64,000 bases of DNA, taken from contig OW051473.1 of assembly GCA_932521025.1 (NCBI GenBank), forward strand, positions 10,106,001 through 10,170,000. Direction: 5' to 3'. Positions 19,391 to 30,918 of the stretch are shown here, piece by piece. A program made the position numbers and the translations under genes. Position 1 is the stretch's first letter. The number at the start of each line of letters is the position of its first letter. The notes beneath the pieces are model-generated. The model worked only from the letters and a program-made list of their open reading frames with translations, was not told the DNA's origin and made no database searches. This stretch comes from Oscheius onirici. Lineage: Eukaryota; Nematoda; Chromadorea; Rhabditida; Rhabditidae.

Positions 19391-20888
19391 TTACATTGGC
19401 GCGTAGCCTCCAGTGGGTCCAACTGTTAACGGCTGAGGAGTTGGAGCAGAATACACAGGCTGAGGTGGGAGAACATTCGTGTTAGGATCATACGGCGCAA
19501 TGTTCCTTTTGACCGGCTGGGGATTGATGAACATTACCGTCACAAGGCCCAGCTGAAATCTTTACTGCTAACCTCAAAAAGTTCATACCAGTCCGATGAT
19601 AATTCCAGCAATGAGAATCACTCCAACTCCGATCAAGACCCACTTCCACCAGCCTGTAAAGTGCCATCTGTTTCTTCTCAATCGTGACAGCCAACCTGAA
19701 CTGCTACTGCTGCTACCAGCTGTGGAAGAATCACTACTTTTTGTCGTCGGTGGTCCAGTGTAGGGAGTAGTTGTAGTAGTTGGGCCAGTGTAGGGGGTAG
19801 TCGTGGTAGTAGGTCCAGTGTAAGCAGTAGTTGTCGTTGATGGACCAGTATACGGTTTAGTTGTAGTTGTTGGTCCTGTGTAAACTGTGGCTGTTGTCGA
19901 AGGTCCAGTATAGCCTGTTGTTGTGGTTGAAGGACCTGTGTAGGCTGTAGTTGTCGTGGATGATCCTGTATACGGCGTAGTCGTTGTGGTCGGTCCAGTG
20001 TACGGGGTTGTACTTCCAGTCCCCTGAATAGTACTACTTGTACATGGGGTAGTTGTTGAGCCAGTGTACTTGGTAGTTGTTCCGGTGTATGGCGCTGAAC
20101 TTTGGATTTTCTACACTTATTTTCTATTTTTCAAGGTAAAATTAACCCTAATCGCTGCTTCAAAAACTTGAGTAACTTTAACGTCTCATCCACAATGAAC
20201 TTACTGGTTGAAACGGAAGTTGTAGTAGGATACGGCCAGATATAGCAAAAAGCTGTTCCAGGCATGTTGTTAGCGATGCTGGCCAAAGGATACGCGGCAG
20301 TGTCATTATTAGGCCCGTAACCGTCAGTAGAAACATAATAATCTGAACCCAGTACTATAGAATCCGTAAAAACTAACCTTTCTTTCCGTTTAAGTACAAA
20401 TACAAAGGAATTGTGGCTCCGCAGTAGTTTTCACCTTTAGCACAGTATACAGGAGCCCAAGTCGTTTGGTTAGTCATGGAGGTATAACTATCTCCCCATC
20501 TGGCCATGACGGCTGACGGTGATGTTGAATTGGTCAAAGCGTTTAATGAATAGAGACAGTTAATGGAACAGTCAGCCGAAGGCCCAGATACTGTAAGACC
20601 ATCCAATGTGTACTCCACATTGGCTGTAGTCCCAAAAGCAGCTCCATAGAGTTTCTGTGCACTGCCGGACGTATCGGTTGAAATAATATGAGTATAACTC
20701 GCTAAAAAGATTTTTGGGTTTTCTTAAGACTCGCTTACTTTGACCGTAAACTCCAGTACTGTACAAAGTTATAGGAACTGTTCCGGTCACTGAAAGACAA
20801 AAATGTTAGCAAAATAAATTTTACTACCTGTGGTGGTACAGATTTGTGCAGGCGCCGAATTAACGGCTAATAACAAAAATAACAACAT
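19391..20888 (-). CDS. Mucin-like single-pass membrane protein with YTGPTTTT repeats
   Basis: A signal peptide (MLLFLLLAVNSAPA) is followed by an ectodomain of about 150 residues with several Cys (QICTTT, ADCSINCLYS, VYCAKGENYCG, AFCYIWPYP) and N-glycosylation sites. Next come about ten 10-residue repeats of the type YTGPTTTTTP, encoded by 30-nt units between about 19740 and 20095. A Ser stretch, one membrane span (WWKWVLIGVGVILIAGIIIG) and a Pro-rich tail (NVLPPQPVYSAPTPQP, end GGYAPM) complete the protein. The Thr runs should be densely O-glycosylated, giving a stiff stalk at the cell surface. The ectodomain fold is not recognised. Short introns of 35-40 nt were removed by phase. The minus-strand poly-A signal is near 19361. 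Confidence 0.75.
19742..20095 (-). repeat. Coding minisatellite, ~30-nt units encoding YTGPTTTTTP
   Basis: About ten imperfect 30-nt units encode YTGP/S followed by four to five Thr and one variable residue. Variation between units is mostly at third positions and at the last residue, so the array is old but kept in frame. Confidence 0.85.
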
Positions 20889-21086
20889 TATGAAATGATT
20901 CGTGTGGTCTTCGGGCCGGGCCACGAGAAGGAAAAGCACTGCGTGTCTCTAGGCAGGCTGCCAGTTACTAAGGGACGGCATTGTTCTAAAGGAGCAACGT
21001 TTTTCGTCAGAATTTTTCATTGAGTCCGGGGGTTTGAAAGCAACTTAAAAGTGCAGAAAATGATAGTTTATTTGAACCCCTCCAAA

Positions 21087-22227
21087 TTACAAAACTACAC
21101 GACAATCGAATGGTATTTTAAATTTTGGTAGTGGACCGGTAGCAAGGGTTTGATTGGTGGATTCTGCTTTTTTTTTCATTGGAATTGTAACAGTCTCCTG
21201 GCCACATCGACGTTTATGGGCCTAAAAGTAAGTAATGTTGATAGAGATGAAAGATTCTAACACCTTTAAAGCATTTCTTGACGGAAATCCTTCCAGACAG
21301 TCTCCACATTGATGCATGTAACCTTCGTGCATTTTCACATGATCCTGAAAAATTATCATAAAAATCATTCTATACCAATTGTTAGAGCCATGTGGACTAG
21401 ATTTCTGATACAAAAAGAGTTCTGACCTGATACCCATTCAGTCCAGAATATCTATGCCAAAAGCTGTAAAGTTACCCACTCCTTTTCTATCAGACCATTC
21501 ATGAAATACTTCGCTAAGCTCGTTTTAGTCTGATCCTCGAATCACCCTGATATTTTCCAACTAACCTCAAAGTGCTGCTTGTGTGTGTACTTAGCTTCAC
21601 ATGTATCACAAGTAAAGTGATGTTTAACCCCATGGACAGTCCTCTCGTGCTTTTGTAGGTTTCCTTTCTGCTTAAAATGTTTAAAGCATTTCTGAAGCAA
21701 TCATTATCTAAGAATTGAAACATTTCGTACCTTGCAGACAAAATCCGGTCTTTCCCCAAACACTTTTTCATACTTTTGTTTCAGAGTATGTCTTTCATTT
21801 TTCCAGTTCCCTTCAGTCTTATACCAAGGCAAGGCTATCGGCAGAAATGCCTCTGCATGCGTCTCATCTGGTTGGCTTGTTTCGGGATTATCTGCGGGAT
21901 TATCCCTGAAATAGACAAGGATTATGATCAGTAAGACTGTAACCTTTCTAAAACAGTGGGGAGAGATAGTCTAGAACCTTGACTGTCTTTGAAAAGCTGA
22001 AAGAGGGATTTTAACTGGGTCCTGGTGTATTCGTTGGAGATGTCCATAACACACATTTTTGAGAGGTCTCTTAAATTTTAATATTTACCGAGGAGTTTGT
22101 GCTCTTTATACCCTCTGATCAGCAAAAACTCCAGCTTGTTCTTTTCTGCTGTCCGCCAAAATGCCCGACAGTCGTCCTTTTTGAACAATAGATTAAAGGA
22201 CACATCGTTGGCAGCTTGCTCTTCCAT
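21087..22227 (-). CDS. C2H2 zinc-finger protein with three fingers
   Basis: The N-terminal half (MEEQAANDVSFNLLFKKD, then EYTRTQLKSLFQLFKDS and LPWYKTEGNWKNERHTL) has no known domain. Finger 1 is FVCKKCFKHFKQKGNLQKH with a His five residues later. Finger 2 (FTCDTCEAKYTHKQHFE) is split by an intron and completed by DHVKMH. Finger 3 is HQCGDCLEGFPSRNALKAHK and ends RRC in place of the last His. The tail is basic (PMKKKAESTNQT) and ends FDCRVVL. C2H2 arrays bind DNA or RNA in the nucleus. The first junction uses a 42-nt intron inside IRG-DLS, chosen because it restores frame. The poly-A signal is near 21068. Confidence 0.75.
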
Positions 22228-22614
22228 TGTGAATCACATCGTCCTATACACTGACGGTTCTTAAACTTTTGTACTCTTTTTACGGCCACTCCACTGTCTA
22301 ACTGTCTTTACTGTGGCGTATATACATGGTAGGAATGTACCTAAAAGAAACCGGAAGGAAAGACTGGCAAAGATTAATTTATTCAGTTGCAAATAGAGAA
22401 AGCTCAACAACATTTTTACATGAAAATCAACTCACTAAAATATCGCAGATTCGTCAAAATGTATATCGCAGATATAACGCAGGGCCCGAGAGACAGGTAA
22501 CACAGGTGTGTGAAACTAGAATGCGGGTAGAGCAAAAAGGGAAGGGATTTGTAGGCAAAGATACTATGAAAACTATATGGGAAATCTATAAATAATAAAG
22601 AAGTTGTTCGCATT

Positions 22615-24176
22615 TTACCACTCGGCGTCACCAGTACACTTTTGGAAGCAGTAGTCGCGATTGTTGATGTTCATGACTCCGTCCTTCAACTGGAACTTCC
22701 ACTTGTTTCGAGCACGGTGAACCTGCATATTTTAATATCAGCTCAGAAGAAAATTTGTGATACCTTCTCGAAGAGGCACATGATTACATGATCAGCATCA
22801 AAAATGGTCTCCAGATCCTCATCATCCTGGTCATCGTCCTCGGAGTTCAATGGGTCCTCTTCGACAATCTGAAATTAGATGTCATTTGTTTTCCATGGCC
22901 CCCTTAGTGGCTGTCATTTGCCTTGTTTTCCATTATGGGCGGCTCATCCTAATCAATGCGCAGGGGCCCGGCAGCGGACTGTTCATTCTAGAGAAGGAGC
23001 CAAATCGATTAAAACTCACAGTCTCGCCCTCATCGATTGCGCCGTCTCCTCCAATCTTATCAGCAATTCGGCGAAGAGGGTCATTTTCCTCTTCCTCGTC
23101 CTCACTGGAAGAGTCGGACATGCCGCCTCCGCCGCCGTCAAGAGAAAGATGCTCGAAGAGTTGCATAAGGAAATTCTTGGCCTCTGATTTTGTTGATTGA
23201 AAGGGGATAAATAGAAAATGTACCGGCTTTTGTAGGCATTCGCTGCTGAGAACTTCCCGGCTGGTCAGCTTCGTCTTCAACTTCGTCACGAGGAGAATTT
23301 CCGTCCAACTGATGGTGATGCTGCATCTGAGGCTGTTGCTGAGCACGAATCTGCTGCATGGCAACATTTTGCTGCAGAGCGAAGGGAAGCTGTTGCAGAG
23401 GTTGTCCTAAAAGCAATTCTTAAAGAAAAAGTCAAATCCTCTGTACCATTAGCTCCAACCATCATCATTGGCTGAGCATTTGGAATGAACTGCTGCTGAC
23501 CGTTGGCCATCTGAACGACGCGAACGCCTTGTGGAAACACCGCTTGTCCATTGATCGGAGGAATGTTTCCTCCTAGAGCCACAGCCTGTACGTGCTGACC
23601 CTATAGGTTTGACTAAAAAAGATCGAAAAATTCTTACCGGCAGTCCCTGAGCGAGCTGCTGCTGCATGTATTGCATCTGGACTTGTTGCTGACGCTGTCC
23701 GGCCTCCATGTGGATGTTAACAGGATGACCGGGATGCTGAATGATCTGAGAAAGTTTGCGCTTTAAAACTAGTCTTATTCCCATACCCCTTGTACTTGCT
23801 GAGCTCCGCTAGGCATTCTAGTTACGGCAATCGGCATGGGGCGAGGTTGACTCATTCCAGAAGGACCCTGTCTCATTGGAGGAGGAGGAACCTGGTGTTG
23901 TTGCATCATGTTCCTTGCCTCGAGCTCTACACATCCACTCGTGTTGACCTTTTCTTCCCAGTCCTTTAAAAATAGAAACTTTAAGAGGAAGAGCCTTACC
24001 CTCTTCAGCTGTGCAAGTACATCAACGTCCACATTTTCGTCCAGGAAGGATTCCTTGACCTGATTGATCACGTCGTTGATGACGCTTTTGTAAATTTCAG
24101 CCTTAAAATGAATGTGGAACAAGCAAAGTTATGGAAAACATACCACGGAGGCGCTGTTGTTGTAATATCCCGACAT
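22615..24176 (-). CDS. Transcription factor IIA large subunit (TFIIA alpha/beta)
   Basis: The start MSGYYNNSASV is followed by the conserved N-terminal helical segment (AEIYKSVINDVINQVKESF, DENVDVDVLAQLKRDWEEK). This module pairs with TFIIA gamma in the four-helix bundle. A long Gln/Met/Pro-rich middle follows (MQYMQQQLAQGLP, QQNVAMQQIRAQQQPQMQ), then an acidic stretch (SDSSSEDEEEENDPLRRI). The C-terminal beta-barrel segment ends KWKFQLKDGVMNINNRDYCF and QKCTGDAEW, which binds TBP-TATA DNA. All hallmark parts are present in order, in at least eight exons with short introns. The Gln-rich middle resembles the Caenorhabditis pqn-51 protein. Housekeeping nuclear factor; identity is secure. Confidence 0.93.
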
Positions 24177-25151
24177 TGTGCTTCAGTCAATCCGGATCGT
24201 TTTCACTGGAATTATATTGTGAATTTCTTAACTACGCGTCTGTTTTTATTCTAACTGTTACTCTTTTCGAGTTTAAATCCCCCCCCCCCCCCACCCCGCA
24301 TTTTTGTGCCGCAATGTGGCGAAATGGCGATGTGTCAACCGGTTTCTCGACCCGAAAATCGATAGTTTGAGAAATTTTTGAGGAAATCGGTAATTTTACG
24401 CACTAAACCCTAAATTATAACTACCTTTCATTAACGTTTAGACATCCTATCAAGTTGTACATTTAAGAGACACTGCATGGCTATTTGCACGAGCGTCAAC
24501 GACTCACCAACGGGCTAGGCGTTCCGACCGGCGACTGAGTATTTATACGCGGGGAGAAAGGTGACGTCACGACTCGGCGTTTAGATCCGCAGGTGGGCGC
24601 GGCTTGGCTTCCCGCCATAGCGCCAAAGCAAAATGTTCCGGATTTAGCCGATTTGAGAACGAGAAAAAGGTCGAAAAATAGGTTTAAGACAATGACCGGG
24701 ATGCTGAATGATCTGAGAAAGTTTTCTGCGCCGTCTTTGAGCAACGAATGGATTCACATTGATATTCTGGACTGAAGAATGCGCGTCTCATCAATATTCA
24801 TTAGATATTGGAAAATATATTTAACAGTTTTCGGCTATTTGAAAAAAATTGAGGCTTTTCATGCGACCGCATGTACAAACTAAAGAGCACGACTGACTAG
24901 GAGATGGGAAAAGGTTTTGTAGCTTTCTCAGAAGCAAATGTTATGACCTACTGCATAGTTTTCAAGCGTTTTGCGCAAAATGCTTTTTTAACAACTCACT
25001 AGGCTATCCATAGTACGTTCGTTAAATACAAAACTGGGGAAAATAACTCAGAATCTCGAGATTCATAAAATACGTTTATTAAATTTAAGGCGCTTACCAA
25101 AGTGAAATACGTTAAGACCCTGATTCATAGATAAAGAGAAAAATTGAATGA
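24177..25151. other. Intergenic region with poly-C tract and a 33-nt copy of TFIIA sequence
   Basis: Holds a C-run near 24280-24298, the presumed TFIIA promoter and a 33-nt exact duplicate (24692-24724) of an intron-exon border of the TFIIA gene. The poly-A signal of the CHK-like gene is at about 25074 (minus). No other gene was supported. Confidence 0.5.
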
Positions 25152-26762
25152 TTAGTTCCAGCCTAGGAGTTCAGCGGTATCTTCAATGGTAGCAATGAGA
25201 CGATCGAACATATGACGTACACGTTCTTCGTCGTCTTCCTTTCCGTGACGGAGCACAGGAGAATGGGACCACATGCACACTGCAAAACACATCATTGTGC
25301 ACGAGGCGGGCAGAGATTTTTTGTAGTCTTCCTGGAAAAATATTTTTTATATTTGCCTAAAAAGGTTATACCATGACTTGTTCCAAAGTAACCTCGCCGT
25401 CCATATGCTTAGCATAGTACTCTAGAAGAGGCTCTGTCATCTTCCTACGGACTTCAGTTGTACAACAGGTTGTGAGTACACGGAGAATGTCTTCTGTCTA
25501 TAGCTTACTGTTTGAACTTTACTTTCATTTCTTACTCTTGGTCCTGGATGGCAAAGAGCCCAATCGACAATGGAAGCAATCTCGCCTCCTCTGAACAGAA
25601 TCTGCGGAGCCCATAAATCTCCGTGGATGAACGTTGCTTTTCCAGCTCAAAAATTGCTTTGAAATTTGCCATTCAAATCACTGAAGTTTCTCCCCTGACA
25701 ATATGTCAGGCCAGAACCCAAAACAGTAGTTTTCTGCTTCTGTTTTCTGCCAGACAGACCGTTCGTGAGCTACTTCGCCTCTAAAAACTTCCAGAAGAGG
25801 GTCGGAGGGAGCTCGAAAGTCGATTGTACTGGGATCGGGACTTATGTAGAGGGGGCGATGCGGGTGCGTCAACACAGATAAAACTTACAGTCGACCAGCT
25901 CATCCAGCTGCCTTTTCATCCATTTAGGATCGTGTGCAAAGTTCTTCTTCAGAAGCTCGAAGGGCTTTTCTAGTTTCTTGTCGTCTTTAGCCATCGAATC
26001 CATCATTTTAACAATAGAACCGGCGAAATTTTCTCCGTCGGGATCAAATTTCTGAAAAATTGCGTACAAAAAAGTCAGATTTTAAACAAACCATGTCGAA
26101 TTTGACGTCCTGCCATAGTTCCTTGTTTTTGCTTGACCATTTGGCAAGAGCTATGATTTGGTCCATGATGGGGTACAGCTAAATTGGAAGTTAGAATGCG
26201 AAACTATTGAAGACTACCTGTTTTTCAGTGAATCCATCGACAAGATCTACATGGAAAGAGTCTCCGATATCTTCCATGAGAAGTACAGGGAAGGAAGTCA
26301 TGGGTCGAGAGCCGTAGAGTCGTGGAGATTTCAGCTCAGTGGATGGGGCTAAAATTGTGACCTTAAAGTTCTATCTAGAGCTTTACCTTGCTTGAAAAGT
26401 GAGTAAACTTTAATCTCCGTATTGTGCATATGTTCATGGATTGGGTCTGGCGGGACCTCTTGTCCTTCCTCCATATGACCGCATTTCTTCCAAGCTTCCT
26501 CTGCCGCCAGTCCAGAAGGAAGTTTCGCCACGACGGACTTGGGAAAACTGTCATTTTCCGTCTCCCAGGACAGGTGTACTCTCGCAATTGCGGACATGTA
26601 GCCGCACACATTCAAAACATCCACCTTAATCGATTTTTCGTTCTGGTGCAAAAATGGAGCTACCCTTGTGATAGTGGCTTTGTCGTTGAATTCCTTGGAC
26701 ATTGTCTCCTCGACCCATTCCCTCGTAACTCCAAAGCCTTCGACTAGCCGTTGTTCCGTCAT
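25152..26762 (-). CDS. CHK kinase-like / DUF1679 (EcKinase-like) protein
   Basis: The start at 26762 (MTEQRLVEGFGVTREWVEE) follows TTTTCAG by 6 nt; an ATG at 26807 would lie before that acceptor. The small lobe has SFPKSVVAKLPSGLAAEE (lysine of the nucleotide site) and HNTEIKVYSLFKQ. The hinge has FPVLLMEDIGDSFHVDLVDG. The catalytic loop is ATFIHGDLWAPQILF, followed by the metal-binding SIVDWALCHPGP. The C-terminus ends DTAELLGWN. The family phosphorylates small molecules such as choline-like or ecdysteroid substrates and is expanded in nematodes and insects; the substrate here is unknown. The intron just before the HGD exon is unusually long (about 240 nt) and contains an open frame of about 65 codons (25678-25875). 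Confidence 0.87.
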
Positions 26763-27863
26763 GTTTAACTGAAAAGTGCGGATTAGAGGAGGAAGCACGA
26801 GCGCCATATTTTCATTAGAGCCCGTTAAGGGGACATTATCTTATCGAGCGGGGGTCGCCATTGAAAAATCGAATAGATAATGATGAGAATGTAATTCCGT
26901 AAAATGAATGAAAAGACTGTCTACGGTTTTAAAGTAGGACCGATTGTGATGTGTGTCTAATCTCAAAAGACACTGATAATTTGAGACAATGTGACAATAA
27001 TGTGCTCACAGCTTTTGAGGAAATGGATAAAGCTCAAGAGAACTTTGTATTGAGACGGATCAAAAAATGGACTTGTTGGTCATTTGGTTCAGCCAATCAA
27101 TTCGCTGGTGCTTTCATCCCTCTATAAACAATATGTTGTGAAACGTCATATGATCAAGCAAAACAGTCGCGCATATGAATTTGTTGACAAAATTGAGGGG
27201 AAGGAAAACTTAAGTGCAAATGCAATACACGTTTTTAAAACGAACGCTATATTCGAATACTCCTCAAGAGATTTAATTAACTTCTGAGAACTTAAAGATT
27301 GTTGATCTTTATCACAGCTTTCAAAATGTTAATGTTCAACACAAAAATTGTTATTTTAAGTGGATTGAAGTCAGTCTGCTTAAAGCTTTCTGGGGACGAG
27401 CCGTCTTGTTGATGCTTTAAAACAAAAAAAGAACAGGAAATACTATCAAGATCAACCTTTCTCATAAACATTTTGAATGGAAGAGGTTGAGAGGATGTCA
27501 AAATGATATAAGAATTTGTAGTCCGACCATCGCGTGCAACGCTGAGCTGTACACAGGTCGCGGGACTGAATACGATGGCTTGACAAAACAATTAGAGGCT
27601 GTGGGAGAACGGTTTCGGGCCAGGAAAAGCAGACTCTGCGCTACCTTAATTTATCCAGAAGTCACTAAACACGGATGAGTAATAAAACTAAAGGGTCAGT
27701 CTTCTTTTAAACACATATGTTTGCATAATCAGTGGTAGTAGCAGTTTTTCAGGTGATGACTCGTAGCCGTGTGAATCACGCCCCGCAAAGTTGTCGGACC
27801 ATTTGACCTTGCAGTTTATTGCCTACAAGACTCAGATCCTCATAATGATACCCGTTCGGCCTA
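26763..27863. other. 1.1-kb intergenic region
   Basis: Only short open frames (27084-27287, 27292-27591 minus) without domain or splice support. Nothing else recognised. Confidence 0.4.
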
Positions 27864-28108
27864 ATGAGGCTCAGCTTAGTCTCCATTTCAGTCATTCTCC
27901 TCAAGCTCTGCGTAATGGGTAAGCTGCTAGCAATTTTTCTAATCCAAAAATAAGAAGAAACGGTTTCAGAACGAGATGCCCTTTACTGCATGATCTTTTT
28001 CGGAATCGTCATTTTTGTGCTCAGTGTCATCTTCTTCTTGGTCTACATGTCCGTAAAGTAAGACCAAGTCATTTCAGTGGAAAAATTGCCTTTTCCAGAC
28101 ACTCTTAA
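27864..28108 (+). CDS. Tiny membrane protein (~50 residues)
   Basis: Three exons (27864-27918, 27970-28057, 28099-28108) encode MRLSLVSISVILLKLCVM then ERDALYCMIFFGIVIFVLSV and IFFLVYMSVKHS. A signal-like N-terminus and one strong membrane helix fill the whole protein. The first two exons join in phase with a normal GTAAG donor and TTTCAG acceptor. If the second intron is not removed, the protein ends three codons earlier at SVK. Small single-helix proteins of this size often regulate pumps or channels, but no family is recognised and the call rests on splice signals and hydrophobicity only. Confidence 0.5.
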
Positions 28109-28391
28109 ACTGGAACAATTTCTTGTAAGACGGTGTTAATGAATATGTTCACATAAATTTTTGTACAGGTGATAGAAAAGGCACAATTGAGTATCGAAGA
28201 GATGTGGAATTGTCTTGGGGATATAACTTTTCAGACTTCTGTTGCTTGTCGAGGGTTCACGTAGATTTCTGAAAAGTAAAATTGAAGAGAAGTTAACAAT
28301 CAAAACCCATTGAACACTGCTTTTCAGTGAGTTCCATCACAAATTTTTTCTAGGCTGCTTTAACTTTTTGCGTGTTTCGACATTACTGACG

Positions 28392-28837
28392 TTAAAGGGA
28401 CAGTCTCATTATAGCCGTGCAGCTGTGCAGGGAAATAGACCAACTGCGTGGCGTGACCCACTGCAAATTTCATTTTTGCATTTTTCTCGTTCTACACTCA
28501 TTTTTTCGATTTTTACTTGTTTCTAATCGATTTCTCGTCGAAAATTACGTCTAAAATAAGTGGTGGAACGCTAAAATTGGTGGAAAAATGATGGAAATAG
28601 ACGAAACAAGCATTTTTGGTCAAAAAACGATATTTCCGTCTATTTCCGTGACCAATTTTGACGTTCCACCACTCATTTTAGGGGTAATTTTTGACGATAA
28701 ATCGATTAAGAACACGTAAAAATTTAAAAAAAGTAGTGTAGAACGAGAATAACGCAAAAATGAAAGTTGTCATGGATCCCGCCACGAAGTTGCCTGATTT
28801 CCCCTGGAGGCCTGGAATAATGAGACTGCCCCTTTAA
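28392..28837. mobile_element. Foldback MITE-like element, 446 bp, TTAA-flanked
   Basis: The ends are inverted: the left end GTTAAAGGGACAGTCTCATT matches the reverse complement of the right end with one difference. The interior is also largely palindromic: segments around 28556-28600 and 28640-28690 (Ccaccactcatttta versus taaaataagtggtgg) are reverse complements around a centre near 28620. Both ends carry TTAA, which would fit a TTAA-targeting (piggyBac-type) MITE. No coding capacity. Confidence 0.75.
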
Positions 28838-29132
28838 CTGAGTGAATGAGACATGTTTGAAACTTAAAAGTTCTCGGGGATCCTATTAAACAATGCAGGT
28901 TATTACTGCAACTTTATAGTTTGTATATTTTAACGAGAGAACCGATGCGTTGGCCGCCATTGCACAGTGGATCGAAAGTTCGATTCCTGTTGAATTAAAC
29001 TTTTTCCTGCATTTTTGCAAATCTTTCCTGAACACGTTCGCGTCAAGGTTCGGAAAAAAAATACATTGGACATTTCAATTTTACGAACCAAATTTGAAAG
29101 GGTTGGGGGCACGCTTTAAAAGGATTAAATTT

Positions 29133-29255
29133 CTAACCTTTAACTTTCTTCGATCGTTGCAAGTCCATCCTCACGAAATATACGGCCAGGGCCAGTATTG
29201 ATAGCACGAGAAGACAAACTATGGTATAAATGACAATCATCCAAGCGGTCCACAT
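29133..29255 (-). CDS. Tiny membrane protein (40 residues)
   Basis: A single exon begins two bases after CTTTTCAG and reads MWTAWMIVIYTIVCLLVLSI, LALAVYFVRMDLQ and RSKKVKG before TAG. It is one membrane helix with a basic C-terminal tail, so the N-terminus probably faces outward or into the lumen. The acceptor next to the ATG argues for a real trans-spliced message, and the longer frame upstream is therefore probably outron. A donor-like GGTTAG at the end could extend the protein in an unseen exon. Family unknown. Confidence 0.45.
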   Translation of the reverse strand: MWTAWMIVIYTIVCLLVLSILALAVYFVRMDLQRSKKVKG

Positions 29256-30442
29256 TTCTGAAAAGTTTCTGTAGCGATATGTGGAAGAAGTATAGTGAGC
29301 AGGAGAAAAATATAGGCTTCACAAGTTCGTCTCCCCGAGGACTCTCAATAGACACTAAAGATCCGGGCGCGAAAAAAGCTGTGAATTCATCCGCGAAAAA
29401 GGAAAGAGAGGAGAGAATATGGCCCGTGCGAAACTTGTCAAGTGACAAGTCTTCCATTGATGCTGTTTTGATTTTTCGCAGAGAGAGAGATGTCACAGCC
29501 CATTCTGATTTACGTGCGCCGTCATGCGTGGTTTTTTTGACCCAGGACCATTTGCATTTATCGAGAAGACGCTCGTCACACACAATGTGAGGTGATAGAG
29601 CGACAAAAAATCGAAATGCGTGGGAAATTGTGAAGCTACGTGAAATTGAGAAAACTGGAACAGTCTGTCTACAAGTGTGCGAGAGAGCGCCGAAGATGAT
29701 TCAGAGGCAAATATCGGGATCTAGAAACGCATGTGCCGACAGCCGAGCACATGAATTGCTACACCTGGCAGTACACAAAACCACTATGAACAACGTTGGG
29801 CATGTTTTTTCTTGTTTACAACTATTTGTAAGATTTCTGAGCATGATTAAAGAAGGCTACTTATATCAAAACGTTGTGAACTGCTAGGAATGTTTAAAAC
29901 ACCAAGAATTGTAGTAATATACGGTGCTTCCTTCCGGCTTCTCTTCGATGCTCTCAAGTTTCCTAGTTTGCTGTAAAGTGGCGCACAATTTTGAAAAAAC
30001 TGACTAAATAATACTGGAGGGAAACATCGCATGAAAGTGGACAAATAAGGTGCTGTAATCGATAGAGTCCACCAGCGACTGATAGCACTTTAACATGAAA
30101 AGCGCCCTGGTAGTCTACTCCCACTCAATTTGGACGAGAATAAACAAAGCAATCACCGCTAGCAGTGGAAATAGATATGAAGGGGACTGCGGTGCCGGCC
30201 ACGATGATAGTATGAATCATGAAGAAGCGGGGGTGATCATGAGGAAGCGGGGGTATTCGATAGAAAAGGAACAGAAGTGCTGGCTGCTGAAAAAGAGCAG
30301 ACTATGACTTCTGGTGGCCTCTTCAATGTTATTTGAGGGTCGCCGCTCCCTTCCATCACACTATGCTAATCGCGGGATAAACATTGTTCAGCACATCCAG
30401 CAAGAGGTCACAACACATTCAATGGTTCATTTTATCGAAATG
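29256..30442. other. 1.2-kb intergenic region
   Basis: Open frames on both strands at 29279-29590 overlap each other and lack known domains. No gene supported. Confidence 0.4.
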
Positions 30443-30918
30443 TTAAATCGGGATAAGCTTAACGCTTGTTATTACGAAGGTTGAAGTCGCTGGCTGGGAG
30501 TAGACTTGGATCTCGTAAGTCTGCAAACGGTGATCAGTCGCGGTATGAGAAAGTTACTTTTACATCTCCACCATCCAGAGGAGTACACTTGGGACCAAGT
30601 GGAGTTCCTTTTGGGCAATTGGTTTCCGTGAAGACGACCACAAGATCGTAATTGAGGCCGTTAACGACCTGAGTCCGTGCAACAATCACTTGAGTCGGTG
30701 CATATTCGTTTCTGGCATTGGCCAGAGAGGAATCGTTGTTCACAGCTGGGGAAGCTTCCCAGGCAACATACTGGGTGAATATTTTAAATGAACTAAGTTT
30801 TTACCGCAAATTCGGGATCCGAAGCATTCTGAGGGAAAAATCCACCCGGCATCGGTTCTTCATTAGTTTCTTGACCGTGTGAATAGGTGAAGACAAGACA
30901 AAGGAGGAGAAGAAACAT
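30443..30918 (-). CDS. Cystatin 2 (secreted cysteine-protease inhibitor)
   Basis: Three exons encode about 132 residues. A signal peptide (MFLLLLCLVFTYSHGQ) leads to MPGGFFPQNASDPEFA (the N-terminal Gly-Gly), YVAWEASPAVNNDSSLANAR, then VIVARTQVVNGLNYDLVVVF with a QVVNG loop. Two Cys follow (ETNCPKG, GPKC). The last exon encodes TYEIQVYSQPATSTFVITSV. Type-2 cystatins insert the N-terminus, the QxVxG loop and a PW loop into the active site of papain-like proteases. Here the Trp of the PW loop is Ala (QPA), which could weaken binding. The acceptor TTTTCAG lies 13 nt before the ATG. Tandem with cystatin 3. Confidence 0.86.

Noticed and set aside
28966-29005. AGTTCGATTCC-like B box suggesting a tRNA
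   Set aside because: No A box at the right spacing and no pairing acceptor stem.
29256-29583. Long upstream extension of the 40-residue membrane protein (147 codons in total)
   Set aside because: A strong TTTTCAG acceptor lies two bases before the short protein's ATG, and the extra residues look like non-coding translation.
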